Shown here piece by piece: positions 15,707 through 24,754 of a stretch of 36,854 nt of DNA. The notes beneath the pieces are model-generated. The model was not told the DNA's origin. It saw nothing but the letters and a program-made list of their open reading frames with translations, and searched no databases. Source of the stretch: Lachnospiraceae bacterium (lineage in GTDB: Bacteria; Bacillota; Clostridia; Lachnospirales; Lachnospiraceae). The stretch's first letter is position 1. Each line of letters opens with the position of its first letter. Location: assembly GCA_017395635.1 (NCBI GenBank), contig JAFQOE010000017.1, forward strand, positions 1-36,854, read 5' to 3'. The translations under genes and the position numbers were made by a program.

Positions 15707-16534
15707 TTAATATAGCTTTTCGATTACTTCATCATCAATCGCATATGTATGTTCGCTACCAGGGAAACTTCCTTCCTTAACCTCAGCATCATACGCTCTA
15801 AATGCTTCCTTCATCACAGTCCCGATATCTGCAAACTTCTTTACAAACTTCGGTGTAAAATCACTGAACATTCCAAGCATATCCTGATATACCAGTACCT
15901 GACCATCGCACACATTACCGGCTCCAATTCCAATTGTTGGAATCGAAACCTTCTTCGTAACCAACTCTGCCAACGCAGCAGGCACACACTCTAATACCAC
16001 TGCAAATGCCCCAGCTTCTTCTACTGCTTTCGCATCTTCAATCAACTTCTTCGCCGCAGCTTCCGTTTTTCCCTGCACTTTAAAGCCACCAAATGCATTA
16101 ATCGATTGTGGTGTTAATCCCAAATGTGCACATACTGGAATCCCTGCATCTACAATCGCTTTAATCTGTGGACAAACCTCTTGACCACCTTCTAACTTAA
16201 CTGCCCCCGCTCTTCCTTCTTTCATGAGACGACCTGCATTAACTACCGCATCATATACGGAAGTCTGATAACTCATAAAAGGCATATCACAGACAACCAA
16301 CGCATTCTTTGCTCCCCTGGCAACTGCTGCAGAATGATGAATCATATCTTCCATCGTTACTGAAATTGTATCTTCATATCCTAGAATTACATTCCCCAAA
16401 GAATCTCCTACTAAAATAGAATTAATTCCTGCCTCATCGATTAATTTTGCAGTAGAATAATCATAGGCTGTTAACATTGTTAACTTCTCACCATTCTCTT
16501 TTGCCTGTTTAAATGTTAAAACTGTATTTTTCAT
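15707..16534 (-). CDS. panB: 3-methyl-2-oxobutanoate hydroxymethyltransferase (ketopantoate synthesis)
   Basis: A 275-residue TIM-barrel enzyme that transfers a hydroxymethyl group from 5,10-methylene-tetrahydrofolate to 2-oxoisovalerate. Family signatures are [32 protein letters not shown] (the metal-binding Asp lies in VGDSLG), [23 protein letters not shown] and PTIGIGAG. Its length matches the family. Its ATG overlaps the panG stop codon as ATGA (16531-16534), and AAGGAG is provided by the last panG codons, so the two are translationally coupled. Its product, ketopantoate, is the substrate expected for the PanG-like reductase encoded upstream. Confidence 0.97.
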   Translation of the reverse strand: MKNTVLTFKQAKENGEKLTMLTAYDYSTAKLIDEAGINSILVGDSLGNVILGYEDTISVTMEDMIHHSAAVARGAKNALVVCDMPFMSYQTSVYDAVVNAGRLMKEGRAGAVKLEGGQEVCPQIKAIVDAGIPVCAHLGLTPQSINAFGGFKVQGKTEAAAKKLIEDAKAVEEAGAFAVVLECVPAALAELVTKKVSIPTIGIGAGNVCDGQVLVYQDMLGMFSDFTPKFVKKFADIGTVMKEAFRAYDAEVKEGSFPGSEHTYAIDDEVIEKLY

Positions 16535-17394
16535 ATTCTCTCCTTATCTAAAACCTCTTCTATCTCTACATAATTTCTGTTTGGATTTTTCATTTTTGCA
16601 ATTTTAACCAACTCTAATCCACAGGTGCGATACAAATCCTCTATATCCTTACCTATCACTTCCAGATGTTTTTTAACAGTCACAACATCTCCTCGTTCAA
16701 TCGGCCCTGTTAATGCATCAACGCAACCTGTATCCATTACATGTTCTATGTTATTAGATACCAACATTTTACTAAATTGCCTTGCCTCTTCATCACTAAA
16801 ACCACATTCAGCAAGTAAATGATAACCTGCATTTAACACTGCAACCACATGATTACTTAACATACTTGCAGCAGCGTGATACTTAGGCTTTACATCTTTG
16901 GAAATTTCAATCACTTCATTTCCTAATTTCACAAATACATTTTTCCAAAGAGAAACTGCATAACAATCGCCCTCTAATGTAAAACGAACATCTTTCAATT
17001 GTGTATAAACGGATTCTTTATCGCTGAATGCGAACATTGGATGAATAGATATCGAATACGCACCGTACTCTTCTATTCCTGAAAAAACATCGGATGATAA
17101 GGAGCCACTCAAATGGCAAAAGACCTTGCCTTTTATATTATCTTTCTTAATGGTTTCCCATACATTCTTAATCGCTCCATCCGGAGTCGACACAATGATG
17201 GTATCACTTGCTACAATCACCTCTTCGATGCTCTCAAAATACATAGAATTCGTAAATGCAGCCGCCCATCTGGCTTCTTCCTCTATTAAACTATAATAAC
17301 CTGACACCTGTATCTGTGCTTGTTTTGCTTTACCGGAAAAGTATTTTCCTAGACTACAACCTGCCTTACCTGCGCCAATAAAACCTATTTTCAT
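16531..17394 (-). CDS. panG: DUF2520 Rossmann-fold oxidoreductase, probable ketopantoate reductase PanG
   Basis: A 287-residue protein with an N-terminal dinucleotide-binding domain ([12 protein letters not shown], the GxGxxG motif) and a C-terminal helical DUF2520 domain containing [11 protein letters not shown] and [10 protein letters not shown]. This domain pair matches PanG, described as an alternative NADPH-dependent ketopantoate reductase in Francisella, with homologues in Clostridium and Enterococcus. No panE or ilvC is in the window. Position as the first gene of panG-panB-panC-panD, with an ATGA overlap to panB, strongly supports the role. The ATG at 17394 is preferred: GAGGTGGG lies about 7 bases upstream, whereas the longer form starts with GTG at 17406 inside that site. 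Confidence 0.85.
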   Translation of the reverse strand: MKIGFIGAGKAGCSLGKYFSGKAKQAQIQVSGYYSLIEEEARWAAAFTNSMYFESIEEVIVASDTIIVSTPDGAIKNVWETIKKDNIKGKVFCHLSGSLSSDVFSGIEEYGAYSISIHPMFAFSDKESVYTQLKDVRFTLEGDCYAVSLWKNVFVKLGNEVIEISKDVKPKYHAAASMLSNHVVAVLNAGYHLLAECGFSDEEARQFSKMLVSNNIEHVMDTGCVDALTGPIERGDVVTVKKHLEVIGKDIEDLYRTCGLELVKIAKMKNPNRNYVEIEEVLDKERI

Positions 17395-17489
17395 GTTATC
17401 ACCCACCTCTCTCTATCAACCGGAAAAGTGTGACAACACTTATCATACGATGCAGTTTCTTTTGAATACCGCTCGAAGAGTAATGTAAC

Positions 17490-17522
17490 AAAAAAAAGCA
17501 AGAACGTCAATGACATTCTTGC
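17490..17522 (-). terminator. Intrinsic terminator after the YhfC-like gene
   Basis: GCAAGAACGTC and its near-perfect complement GACATTCTTGC (17498-17522) form an 11-bp stem with one mismatch and a 3-base loop. On the minus strand it is followed by eight T. It ends the zinc-binding lipoprotein/YhfC-like unit and insulates it from the pan operon. The remaining 83 bp before panG must hold the pan promoter; only a weak TATGAT -10 candidate is visible there. Confidence 0.88.
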
Positions 17523-17594
17523 TAAATTCTAACAAATTCATAAATTAATTCCTACATCCTTTAAACAAGCTTTATTCATAACTATTTGGTACTT

Positions 17595-18353
17595 TTATTC
17601 CTCATAGGACAAATTTCTACACACATTTATTATAATAATAGATGTAACTGCTGACGCTGTCAACACGGCATACACCATTGTTAATGTAGTAGAACGACTA
17701 AACACTTCTAAATACTCCGGTAGCGAAAATGCAATAAAGAATCCCGGTAAAAAAGAGATTATCATATACGACAATACAGCAATCAACATTCCTCGAATTA
17801 TCATCCCGTGCTGAAGAAAATACATCAACACTAACACAATCGCCATTTGAATGATTAAATACAACACTCGCTCATAACCAGACAAATATAGTTCCATAGC
17901 CGATGTATTTAATTCCAATTCTGTTCCTTTAAAAATCTCTACAAGAGTATTAATACTGCGCACACCTACTAACAAAATTGATTCTACCATACTATAACCT
18001 ATCGAAAAGGAAATCGCCTTATCAAAAGTCATTTTTTTACGAAATGGTACCATGGCTATAAAAAACTGTCCTAAAACAGTTAACATTGCACCTGCTAAAG
18101 CAACCAGAAACAAATACAAAACATAATGTTTTCCCATAAAATCCATAAGACTTGTATTGTTAAACAACCATGTCAATCCGTGTTCTTTCGCACCCCATTG
18201 CATGGCAATATACACCAATCCACCACACAGAAAAACAACAAATACACCTTTCCATTGTTCCTTATTCTGCTTAATTAAAACACCCAAAACAATTAACGGA
18301 ACTACAATACTAACAATTGCATTTATCAATAATGCAACGATTTCTAAAGTCAT
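17595..18353 (-). CDS. YhfC-like multi-pass membrane protein lacking the usual metal-site His
   Basis: A 252-residue polytopic protein with about six to seven hydrophobic helices. The overall pattern, including KAISFSIGYSMVESILLVG in the middle, resembles the YhfC family, putative intramembrane metalloproteases. In typical members this segment reads GxGHGGxEAxxxG; here His is replaced by Tyr and only the Glu (VES) remains, so protease activity is uncertain. It begins 12 bp after the zinc-binding lipoprotein gene with a good GAGGT ribosome binding site and ends before a strong terminator, so the two are co-transcribed. A role in metal homeostasis or membrane maintenance is possible but unproven. 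Confidence 0.6.
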   Translation of the reverse strand: MTLEIVALLINAIVSIVVPLIVLGVLIKQNKEQWKGVFVVFLCGGLVYIAMQWGAKEHGLTWLFNNTSLMDFMGKHYVLYLFLVALAGAMLTVLGQFFIAMVPFRKKMTFDKAISFSIGYSMVESILLVGVRSINTLVEIFKGTELELNTSAMELYLSGYERVLYLIIQMAIVLVLMYFLQHGMIIRGMLIAVLSYMIISFLPGFFIAFSLPEYLEVFSRSTTLTMVYAVLTASAVTSIIIINVCRNLSYEE

Positions 18354-18365
18354 ATCACTACCTCT

Positions 18366-19340
18366 TTATTTCAACGCCTTCTTAAGCGCTTCTAAGTTTT
18401 CTTTCATCAACCCAATATAATTGAGATTTTCTTCTTCCTGTTTTGCTGTTAATCCTTCAATCGGATTCAACACCATGGTTTCTGCTCCAATTTCTGCTGC
18501 AACTGTTTCTGCAACTTTCGGACTAACCAATTCTTCAAAGAAAATAACCTTCACTTCATTTTCTTTGCAATAATCGATAATTTCCTTCATTCTGGCAGAA
18601 TCCGGTTCGGAATCAGCCGTTAATCCCTCTATGCCTTCCTGTTTCAAACCATATTCCTCACACAAATAGCCAAACGCTTCGTGTGCAACTACAATCGTAT
18701 CTTTCGATAAATCAGACAACTCAGACACATATAAATCCTGTAACGCTTGCAATTGTTCTTTATAGGTCTCAAAATTGTTTTGATAATACTCTGCATTTGA
18801 CGAATCCATTTCAATCAAAGCATTCTTGATTGCTTCTGCTTCTAAGATGGCATTGGACACACTAAGCCATGTATGTGGATCTATCTTTCCCTCTTCATGA
18901 GCCTCTTCATTATTTGCTTTACTTTCATGTGAATCCTCTTCATGCGAGTGAGAATGTGACGCCTTAAGTAACTCAATATCTTTAGCACACTCCACAACAA
19001 TTAGGTCTTTATTTGAAACAGATGCTAACGTTTTATCAACAAAATGTTCCATTCCGGCACCATTATATATAAACACATCTGCCTGCTCAATCAACTGCAT
19101 ATCACCAGTAGATAATTCAAAATCATGTGGTTCCACACCAGCCGGTACTAAATTGATAATTTCCGCTTTATCACCTGCTATATTACTTGCAAAATCATAA
19201 ACCGGATATATAGTAGTAACAATCGATATTTTGCTATCATCCTGAAACCCTTGATTTCTCCCTGCAGTTCTAGAACAACCACTCACTACACAAAGCAAAA
19301 CGGTCAAAATAATGATTGCATTAATAATTTTAATCTTCAC
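18366..19340 (-). CDS. Zinc ABC transporter substrate-binding lipoprotein (ZnuA/AdcA type)
   Basis: A 324-residue cluster A-I solute-binding protein. The N-terminus is a lipoprotein signal with Cys near residue 22 (VVSGCSR). The first metal ligand His lies in PAGVEPHDFELS, and a flexible His/Glu-rich loop (SHSHSHEEDSHES and EEAHEEG) before DPHTWLS marks a zinc transporter. A further His lies in VVAHEAFGYL and a Glu in the C-terminal half (DSARMKEIID region). The start codon is GTG with AAGGAG upstream. No ZnuB permease or ZnuC ATPase gene is beside it; it pairs instead with a YhfC-like gene downstream and a 73-residue helical protein upstream, so the transporter must be encoded elsewhere. Confidence 0.9.
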   Translation of the reverse strand: MKIKIINAIIILTVLLCVVSGCSRTAGRNQGFQDDSKISIVTTIYPVYDFASNIAGDKAEIINLVPAGVEPHDFELSTGDMQLIEQADVFIYNGAGMEHFVDKTLASVSNKDLIVVECAKDIELLKASHSHSHEEDSHESKANNEEAHEEGKIDPHTWLSVSNAILEAEAIKNALIEMDSSNAEYYQNNFETYKEQLQALQDLYVSELSDLSKDTIVVAHEAFGYLCEEYGLKQEGIEGLTADSEPDSARMKEIIDYCKENEVKVIFFEELVSPKVAETVAAEIGAETMVLNPIEGLTAKQEEENLNYIGLMKENLEALKKALK

Positions 19341-19353
19341 AATTATCTCCTTA

Positions 19354-19575
19354 TCAATGATGATAATCTGCCATTTTCACAGAATAATCATCCGCTATTT
19401 TTTTATATTTGCTGTAATCCTTTTCTTTCATCATCCCGCTATTGTAATACGATTCCAATGTGGCATGCAGCTTCTTCAACGCATCATGCGCTAAATCTTT
19501 ATAGTTATTGGCCAAATTGACCTTAAGTTCATTCAAAATCGCATCCAATTCTAAGCGAACACTTCTTTTTAACAT
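19354..19575 (-). CDS. Small helical protein upstream of the zinc-binding lipoprotein
   Basis: A 73-residue protein I do not recognise. It is predicted to be nearly all helix, charged and amphipathic, with no signal peptide or membrane segment, and ends in ADYHH. The start is supported by GGGGTGATTAC directly upstream. It lies 13 bp before the zinc-binding lipoprotein gene, whose ribosome binding site follows its stop, so the two are probably co-transcribed. The His pair at the C-terminus and the context could hint at metal binding, but this is weak. Confidence 0.75.
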   Translation of the reverse strand: MLKRSVRLELDAILNELKVNLANNYKDLAHDALKKLHATLESYYNSGMMKEKDYSKYKKIADDYSVKMADYHH

Positions 19576-19656
19576 GTAATCACCCCATCCAGTTTTTCAT
19601 CATACTATATTACTATAATAGTAAAAAACACTTTTGTAAAGAGTTGAGGTGATACA
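19576..19656. promoter_or_regulatory. Divergent promoter region with imperfect palindrome
   Basis: This 81-bp gap separates two divergent genes. An AT-rich imperfect palindrome at 19603-19623 has half-sites TACTAT and ATAGTA and contains TATAAT on the plus strand, a likely -10 box for the subtilase gene. On the minus strand the same stretch could serve the zinc-binding unit. The placement would suit a metal-responsive repressor such as Zur, but the half-sites do not match a Zur box I know. Confidence 0.35.
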
Positions 19657-20544
19657 TTGTCCTCCACACATAAAATTCCATCTATTTCCTCAAAAGCAAT
19701 TGCATTGCATAAAAAAGGCATTACCGGAAAAAATGTAACTATCGCTATTCTAGATTCCGGCCTGGCGAAACATCCTGATATAGCTCCAAATCGCATTCTT
19801 GCATTTCGAGATTTTATCCAACTCTCTGACGAGCCATATGACGACTACAACCACGGCACACATGTAACCGGAATTGTCGCTTCTTCTCGCATCGGTATCG
19901 CACCTGAATGTAATATCATTGCGCTTAAAATTTTGGATTCAAAAGGTCAAGGTTCCACAGACATATTCATTGAAGCAATAAAATGGATTCTATATCACCA
20001 ACACGTCTATAATATCCAAATTGTTAACATTTCCATTGGTGGTAACACCACTGAATTAAAACGAGTAAAAAACCGTTTGAATCTATGGGTAAACAGAATG
20101 TGGGAAAACGGTATCATTGTATGTTGTTCCGCCGGAAACAACGGGCCAACTCCAAACTCTATTTCTGCTCCTGGGAACTGTAAAAAAGTTATAACAGTAG
20201 GGGCTTGCGATGGTAAACACTTTTCTTCTGCCGGTCCGCTATCCCCATCTGTCATGAAGCCTGAGATTTCTGCTCCAGGATACCACATTCTTAGTTTGAA
20301 ACCAAACATTGGTTATAGTATTAAAAATGGAACCTCCATGTCGGTTCCATTCATTAGTGGCGCATGCGCATTGCTTCTACAAAAACATCCAACTTTAACA
20401 AACGAACAAATAAAATACTATTTGATAAAGTCTGCAAACAGTGTACCTGGTATTCCTAGAAATATTCAAGGTGCAGGCATGGTAAACCTCGAAAAACTGT
20501 TATCACTTCCTTCACAGTATTCTTCACGCACCATCATTTCATAA
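19657..20544 (+). CDS. Cytosolic-type subtilisin-like serine protease (S8)
   Basis: A 295-residue peptidase with the full catalytic triad: Asp33 in ILDSG, His66 in NHGTHVTG and Ser227 in GTSMSVP, plus the oxyanion Asn161 (SAGNNG). There is no signal peptide and no obvious I9 propeptide: only about 24 residues precede the catalytic domain. This resembles intracellular subtilisins, which act in the cytosol on bulk protein turnover. The start is a TTG with GAGGTGAT just upstream; no in-frame ATG fits better. It is one of the few plus-strand genes here, transcribed away from the zinc-binding unit and towards the helicase gene with no clear terminator in the 32-bp gap. Confidence 0.9.
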   Translation: MSSTHKIPSISSKAIALHKKGITGKNVTIAILDSGLAKHPDIAPNRILAFRDFIQLSDEPYDDYNHGTHVTGIVASSRIGIAPECNIIALKILDSKGQGSTDIFIEAIKWILYHQHVYNIQIVNISIGGNTTELKRVKNRLNLWVNRMWENGIIVCCSAGNNGPTPNSISAPGNCKKVITVGACDGKHFSSAGPLSPSVMKPEISAPGYHILSLKPNIGYSIKNGTSMSVPFISGACALLLQKHPTLTNEQIKYYLIKSANSVPGIPRNIQGAGMVNLEKLLSLPSQYSSRTIIS

Positions 20545-20576
20545 TATGCTTCAAAATCAATTACTTACTACTTTGT

Positions 20577-22427
20577 CTATTTGTCATGTGTATCATTTTC
20601 ACATAGTTCCAACAAAAATCTGGATGGTTCTAATTCTTTATTGTAATAATCACAAACCTCATATATGTGTAAATGATTCCTTGCTCTTGTCATAGCCACA
20701 TAAAACATACGCCGTTCTTCCTCTATCTCTTCCGGCTTCACAGCCTTTTTGTACGGACTAATACCTTCGTTGACTTCTAAAATGAATACTACATCAAACT
20801 CCAGACCTTTGGCACTATGCATCGTAGTAACGACAATCCCAGGATTTTTATTCTTTGCTTTTATCTTCATATGTTCTTCGAACTCCACACGATACTGCTT
20901 AATGCCTTCAAACCATTCCGCAAAAGTTTTATATTTTTTTGCCATTTCCTGAAGCTCATCCAACGTCGTGTAAAAATCGTCTACATTTAAATGCCTGTAT
21001 TCCGCATATTCTGCAAGATACTCATCATATCCAATTGCCTTTCGGATAAAATTAACCGCAGCAAACGGTTTCAACCCAGCTAGAATTTTCAACTCGTATT
21101 CCATTTGATCAATGTTATCTAAGGCCCATTCTTTCCCTTCCACCATAGTGCGAAGTTCTTCAAAATCAACGATTGATTCCGTCAATAACTCTCTTGATAA
21201 ATATCGATTCGGCCGATTTAAAATACGCAAAAACAGAGCTCTTTCACGAATCCCCATCGCAGCCCTTATATAATCTAATATGTTTTTTACCGCAAAATGA
21301 TCATATATACATGGCATTTTATCCCGAATCTGAAACGGAATATTATACTCCATCAATTTATGTACAATACTTCTAGCTTGTACATTCGTTCTTAAAATAA
21401 TCGCCATTTCCGAATAGGGAATCCCTTCTGTTTGATATTCACGGATTCTCTCTAATACATGTTGATTTTCTTCCTGTCTTGTTTTCATATGATGGATACG
21501 AATTGGTTCTTCATAATCTCTTTCACTGACCAGCTTCTTTTCAAATCGAACCTTATTATTCGAAATCACGCGGTTAGCACCTTCTGTAATATTACGATTA
21601 CAGCGATAATTTACATCTAATAACGTAGTTACTGAATTCGGAAAATCCTCCGGAAAATGTAACATAATCTCCGGCCTTGCTCCTCGAAAACCGTAGATAC
21701 TCTGATCGTCATCTCCAACAATAAACAAATTGTTCTGTGGTGCGGCTAACATCTTTGTTATCTCATATTGAATTTTATTAATATCCTGAAATTCATCCAC
21801 CAAAATATGGGTATATCTTCTCTGCAGATTTCTCAAAATATCCGGTCTTCCTTTTAACAATTCGTAACAGTAAACCATCATATCGTCAAAATCCAGCTTT
21901 CCCATAGAAGTTACCTTCGACTCATATTCCATCACAACCTGTCGAAATATATCCTCACCAACACAAGTGGAATAAAAATGTTCTAATGAAATCATATCAC
22001 CTTTCATCATTCCCATTTCATGAATAATTTCCGATACAACTTCATCCTCATCATCATATTCCAATTGTTTTTTACGGATTATATCACGAATCATTGAAAA
22101 TTTTTCTTCCTCTAACAGAATATTGTTAGAACGATAGCCATAAGCCATCTTTAAGATATAAAAGAATATAGAATGAAAGGTTCCAAATGTACATTGACAT
22201 TCAGAACCTCCCATCAATTTGTAAAATCGTTCTTCCATTTCTCTGGCACTGGCTCTCGTAAATGTAATCACAAGTATTCCTGCCGGAGAAACGTTTGCTT
22301 CTTCTATGAGATATTGAATACGATGAACCATAGCTGTCGTCTTCCCTGAACCAGGACCCGCTAACGCCATCATCGCTCCATTCACATGGTGAATTGCCTT
22401 CTGTTGTCCTTCATTAAACTTCGGCAT
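20577..22427 (-). CDS. UvrD/PcrA-like superfamily 1 DNA helicase
   Basis: A 616-residue ATP-dependent 3'-5' helicase. It has Walker A in LAGPGSGKT near residue 25, motif Ia (VITFTRASAREM), Walker B (HILVDEFQDIN), motif III (VGDDDQSIYGFRGA), motif IV (LDVNYRCN), motif V (VTTMHSAKGLEF) and motif VI (MFYVAMTRAR). It is about 100 residues shorter than typical PcrA or UvrD and lacks the long C-terminal RNA-polymerase-interacting tail, so it may be a specialised paralogue rather than the housekeeping PcrA. It follows gltX by 11 bp on the same strand in a secC-gltX-helicase unit, and converges with the subtilase gene. Confidence 0.92.
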   Translation of the reverse strand: MPKFNEGQQKAIHHVNGAMMALAGPGSGKTTAMVHRIQYLIEEANVSPAGILVITFTRASAREMEERFYKLMGGSECQCTFGTFHSIFFYILKMAYGYRSNNILLEEEKFSMIRDIIRKKQLEYDDEDEVVSEIIHEMGMMKGDMISLEHFYSTCVGEDIFRQVVMEYESKVTSMGKLDFDDMMVYCYELLKGRPDILRNLQRRYTHILVDEFQDINKIQYEITKMLAAPQNNLFIVGDDDQSIYGFRGARPEIMLHFPEDFPNSVTTLLDVNYRCNRNITEGANRVISNNKVRFEKKLVSERDYEEPIRIHHMKTRQEENQHVLERIREYQTEGIPYSEMAIILRTNVQARSIVHKLMEYNIPFQIRDKMPCIYDHFAVKNILDYIRAAMGIRERALFLRILNRPNRYLSRELLTESIVDFEELRTMVEGKEWALDNIDQMEYELKILAGLKPFAAVNFIRKAIGYDEYLAEYAEYRHLNVDDFYTTLDELQEMAKKYKTFAEWFEGIKQYRVEFEEHMKIKAKNKNPGIVVTTMHSAKGLEFDVVFILEVNEGISPYKKAVKPEEIEEERRMFYVAMTRARNHLHIYEVCDYYNKELEPSRFLLELCENDTHDK

Positions 22428-22438
22428 TCTATCTCCTT

Positions 22439-23902
22439 CTATGCTTTTGCTGCTTCTAATTTCTGAATTCCTATTTCCATTCTTCGTAAAGATTCTTCTT
22501 TTCCGAGAATATCAAGAATTTCAAATGCTCCACCCGGAGTCATCTGTTTACCCGAAACTGCTGTACGAACCGGCCACAAACCAGTTCCGTTCTTAATTTC
22601 TTTCTTTGCAATATACTCCATCAATGTATCATGAAGATTATCAAAAGACCAATCTTCCACATTCTTTAATATTTCATACTCTTCACGGAGAATCTCTAAT
22701 GAATTCTCGGTATTCGTTTTCATTTTCTTATGCGTATACATTGCAATATCATAATCCGGTAATTCTTCAAAGAAGTCAATGTGGTCCTTAATATCCGGGA
22801 ACACCTCTATACGAGATTTTACGAGTTCTAAGATTGCATCAATCTTAACATTTCTTGTAATTACTTCCTTCAGATACGGAAGAGCCATCTCCTTAAAACG
22901 GTCAAATTCCATATTCTTAATATACTCGCCATTCATCCAACGAAGTTTGACCATATCAAACACTGCCGGTGATTTCGAAATATGCTTATAATCAAATGCC
23001 TTTACTAATTCTTCTAATGTAAAGATTTCCTGATTATCTTCCGGACTCCAGCCTAACAATGCAACAAAATTCACAATTGCTTCCGTTACAAATCCCTGCT
23101 CCAACAAATCTTCGTAAGAAGAATGTCCACTACGCTTTGAAAGTTTCTGATGCTCTTCATTGGTAATAGTCGGACAATGGATATATGCCGGAACCTCCCA
23201 TCCAAACGCATCATACAAACGATTGTACTTAGGAGAAGATGATAGATATTCCTGACCTCTTACCACATGAGTAATACCCATCAAATGGTCATCTACTACA
23301 TTGGCAAAATTATAAGTTGGATATCCATCTGATTTAATTAAAATCATATCATCTAATTCCGTATTCGGAACTGTGATTGTTCCATAAAGCTCATCTTCAA
23401 AGCTTGTTTCGCCTTCTTCCGGAACATTCTGACGGATTACAAAAGGTACGCCTTGTGCAAGCTTCTCTTCTACCTCTTCCTTAGATAAATGAAGACAATG
23501 CTTGTCATACTTGCGAACACTCTTACCATCCACAACTTCTTCCATTAAATTATCTAATCTTTCCTTATCACAGAAACAATAGTATGCTTCACCCTTCTCA
23601 ACCAACTGCTTTGCATACTCCATATAAATGCCCTGTGCCTGACGATCACTTTGAACATACGGACCCACACCACCATCTTTGTCCGGACCTTCGTCATGAA
23701 GTAATCCGGTACCTTGCATAGTACGATAAATGATGTCTACCGCACCTTCCTGCAAACGTTCCTGGTCAGTATCCTCTATTCTAAGTATAAAATCTCCATC
23801 CTGATGTTTTGCCACCAAATATGCATACAATGCAGTTCTAAGATTACCTACATGCATTCTTCCTGTCGGACTTGGTGCAAATCTTGTTCTAACTTTACTC
23901 AT
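22439..23902 (-). CDS. gltX: Glutamyl-tRNA synthetase
   Basis: A 487-residue class I aminoacyl-tRNA synthetase that charges tRNA-Glu. The HIGH-type motif is in [14 protein letters not shown], and the KMSKS-type motif is KLSKRSG. The GEAYYCFC region, the [13 protein letters not shown] segment and the C-terminal anticodon-binding helical cage ending in [13 protein letters not shown] fit the family. The start is placed at 23902 because [14 protein letters not shown] is the expected N-terminus and AGAGAGG lies just upstream; a longer frame from 23932 overlaps the secC stop. It follows the SEC-C gene by 11 bp and precedes the helicase gene, all presumably from the promoter at 24481-24509. Confidence 0.97.
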   Translation of the reverse strand: MSKVRTRFAPSPTGRMHVGNLRTALYAYLVAKHQDGDFILRIEDTDQERLQEGAVDIIYRTMQGTGLLHDEGPDKDGGVGPYVQSDRQAQGIYMEYAKQLVEKGEAYYCFCDKERLDNLMEEVVDGKSVRKYDKHCLHLSKEEVEEKLAQGVPFVIRQNVPEEGETSFEDELYGTITVPNTELDDMILIKSDGYPTYNFANVVDDHLMGITHVVRGQEYLSSSPKYNRLYDAFGWEVPAYIHCPTITNEEHQKLSKRSGHSSYEDLLEQGFVTEAIVNFVALLGWSPEDNQEIFTLEELVKAFDYKHISKSPAVFDMVKLRWMNGEYIKNMEFDRFKEMALPYLKEVITRNVKIDAILELVKSRIEVFPDIKDHIDFFEELPDYDIAMYTHKKMKTNTENSLEILREEYEILKNVEDWSFDNLHDTLMEYIAKKEIKNGTGLWPVRTAVSGKQMTPGGAFEILDILGKEESLRRMEIGIQKLEAAKA

Positions 23903-23913
23903 AAAAACCTCTC

Positions 23914-24417
23914 TTAGTTCTTGCCACAGCACTGCTTATACTTACGACCGCTTCCACATGGACATGGTTCATTACGACCAACCTTAGCAGGCTTAACAAC
24001 TGTTCTTGAACTCTTCTCAGTCTTATACAATTCTTTTCTTCTTTCTTCACTAAGTAAGTCATTCCACTCCGGTAATTCGTACAACCACTCCGCTTCACAA
24101 CCTACCATATTCATATATAATTTCTCTAAATCAAAATCCAAAGATACAACGGTATCCTCATCCATCTCTTCAATATTATTTGGAGTCTTAAGACTATCAT
24201 TAATACCATCTAAGAATCCTGTCATTAACTGAATGGTTGTCTCATACTTTTCAGCCAACTCTTTCACTGTTCCTGTAACAACCTCATCCGGATTTGCTAA
24301 AAGTTTTTTATAAATTCCCTGTTCTACTCCAAAATAATTAAGCCAGAACTGCTTTCCTTCTGGTGTTCTGTCATCCAAGCTATATGCGTATTCACGCCAA
24401 TCCTTTAATAAAGCCAT
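23914..24417 (-). CDS. SEC-C metal-binding motif protein
   Basis: A 167-residue soluble protein. The C-terminal 22 residues form a SEC-C zinc motif ([16 protein letters not shown]), as in the tail of SecA, where it binds SecB and ribosomes. The N-terminal part is helical and acidic, beginning [15 protein letters not shown], with no recognised enzyme motif. It is often annotated only as a SEC-C domain protein; a chaperone or translation-associated role is possible. It is first in a unit with gltX and the helicase gene, with AAGGAAGG before the ATG and a strong promoter about 65 bp upstream. Confidence 0.88.
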   Translation of the reverse strand: MALLKDWREYAYSLDDRTPEGKQFWLNYFGVEQGIYKKLLANPDEVVTGTVKELAEKYETTIQLMTGFLDGINDSLKTPNNIEEMDEDTVVSLDFDLEKLYMNMVGCEAEWLYELPEWNDLLSEERRKELYKTEKSSRTVVKPAKVGRNEPCPCGSGRKYKQCCGKN

Positions 24418-24480
24418 ATTGTTACCTTCCTTTTGTATAAAAATAAAATATTATCATACGAAAATGCGTACAACAGCTAG

Positions 24481-24509
24481 ATTATAGCAAACCGTTCGTT
24501 ATTTTTCAA
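24481..24509 (-). promoter_or_regulatory. Strong sigma-A promoter for secC-gltX-helicase
   Basis: On the minus strand TTGAAA (24504-24509) and TATAAT (24481-24486) are separated by exactly 17 bp. The start of transcription would lie about 55 bases before the SEC-C gene's ATG, leaving a short leader without an obvious riboswitch. Confidence 0.8.
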
Positions 24510-24602
24510 GGTATCTGTCCTTTAATATTATATAAAAAAATAATAACCTACTATGTTGCAAATAATCAAATATCAAAAAATACAAATCTTGTGTATAAAA
24601 AA

Positions 24603-24733
24603 AATAAGGGTGGATATAATGATAATATCACTTGATAAACAAGTGCTACTGATTCTCTAGTATTAGAGAATCCGATAATACTTTATCCTCCCCTATTACG
24701 GAGTCGGCTTTGTCGACTCCGTTCCCTTTTCAT
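24603..24733 (+). ncRNA. Candidate structured small RNA with terminator
   Basis: The 337-bp gap between the SEC-C gene and the small membrane protein gene holds an ordered series of palindromes on the plus strand. AATAAGGGTGGATA (24603-24616) pairs with TATCCTCCCCTATT (24684-24697) at 12 of 14 positions. It encloses two perfect hairpins: CACTTG/CAAGTG (24629-24645) and GATTCTCTA/TAGAGAATC (24651-24672). A third perfect 9-bp hairpin (24698-24722, ACGGAGTCG with CGACTCCGT) follows and ends in CCCTTTT, like an intrinsic terminator. A TATAAT at 24615-24620 or a weaker box near 24581 could drive it. No ORF is present and I do not recognise a known RNA family. Confidence 0.5.
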
Positions 24734-24754
24734 TCTGATTGTGTTGTCCAAAAA

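Noticed and set aside
24603-24616. AAGGGTGG, resembling part of the T-box motif AGGGTGGNACCGCG.
   Set aside because: The ACCGCG half is absent, no specifier loop is seen and no plus-strand gene follows; the shared bases are explained by the closing stem.
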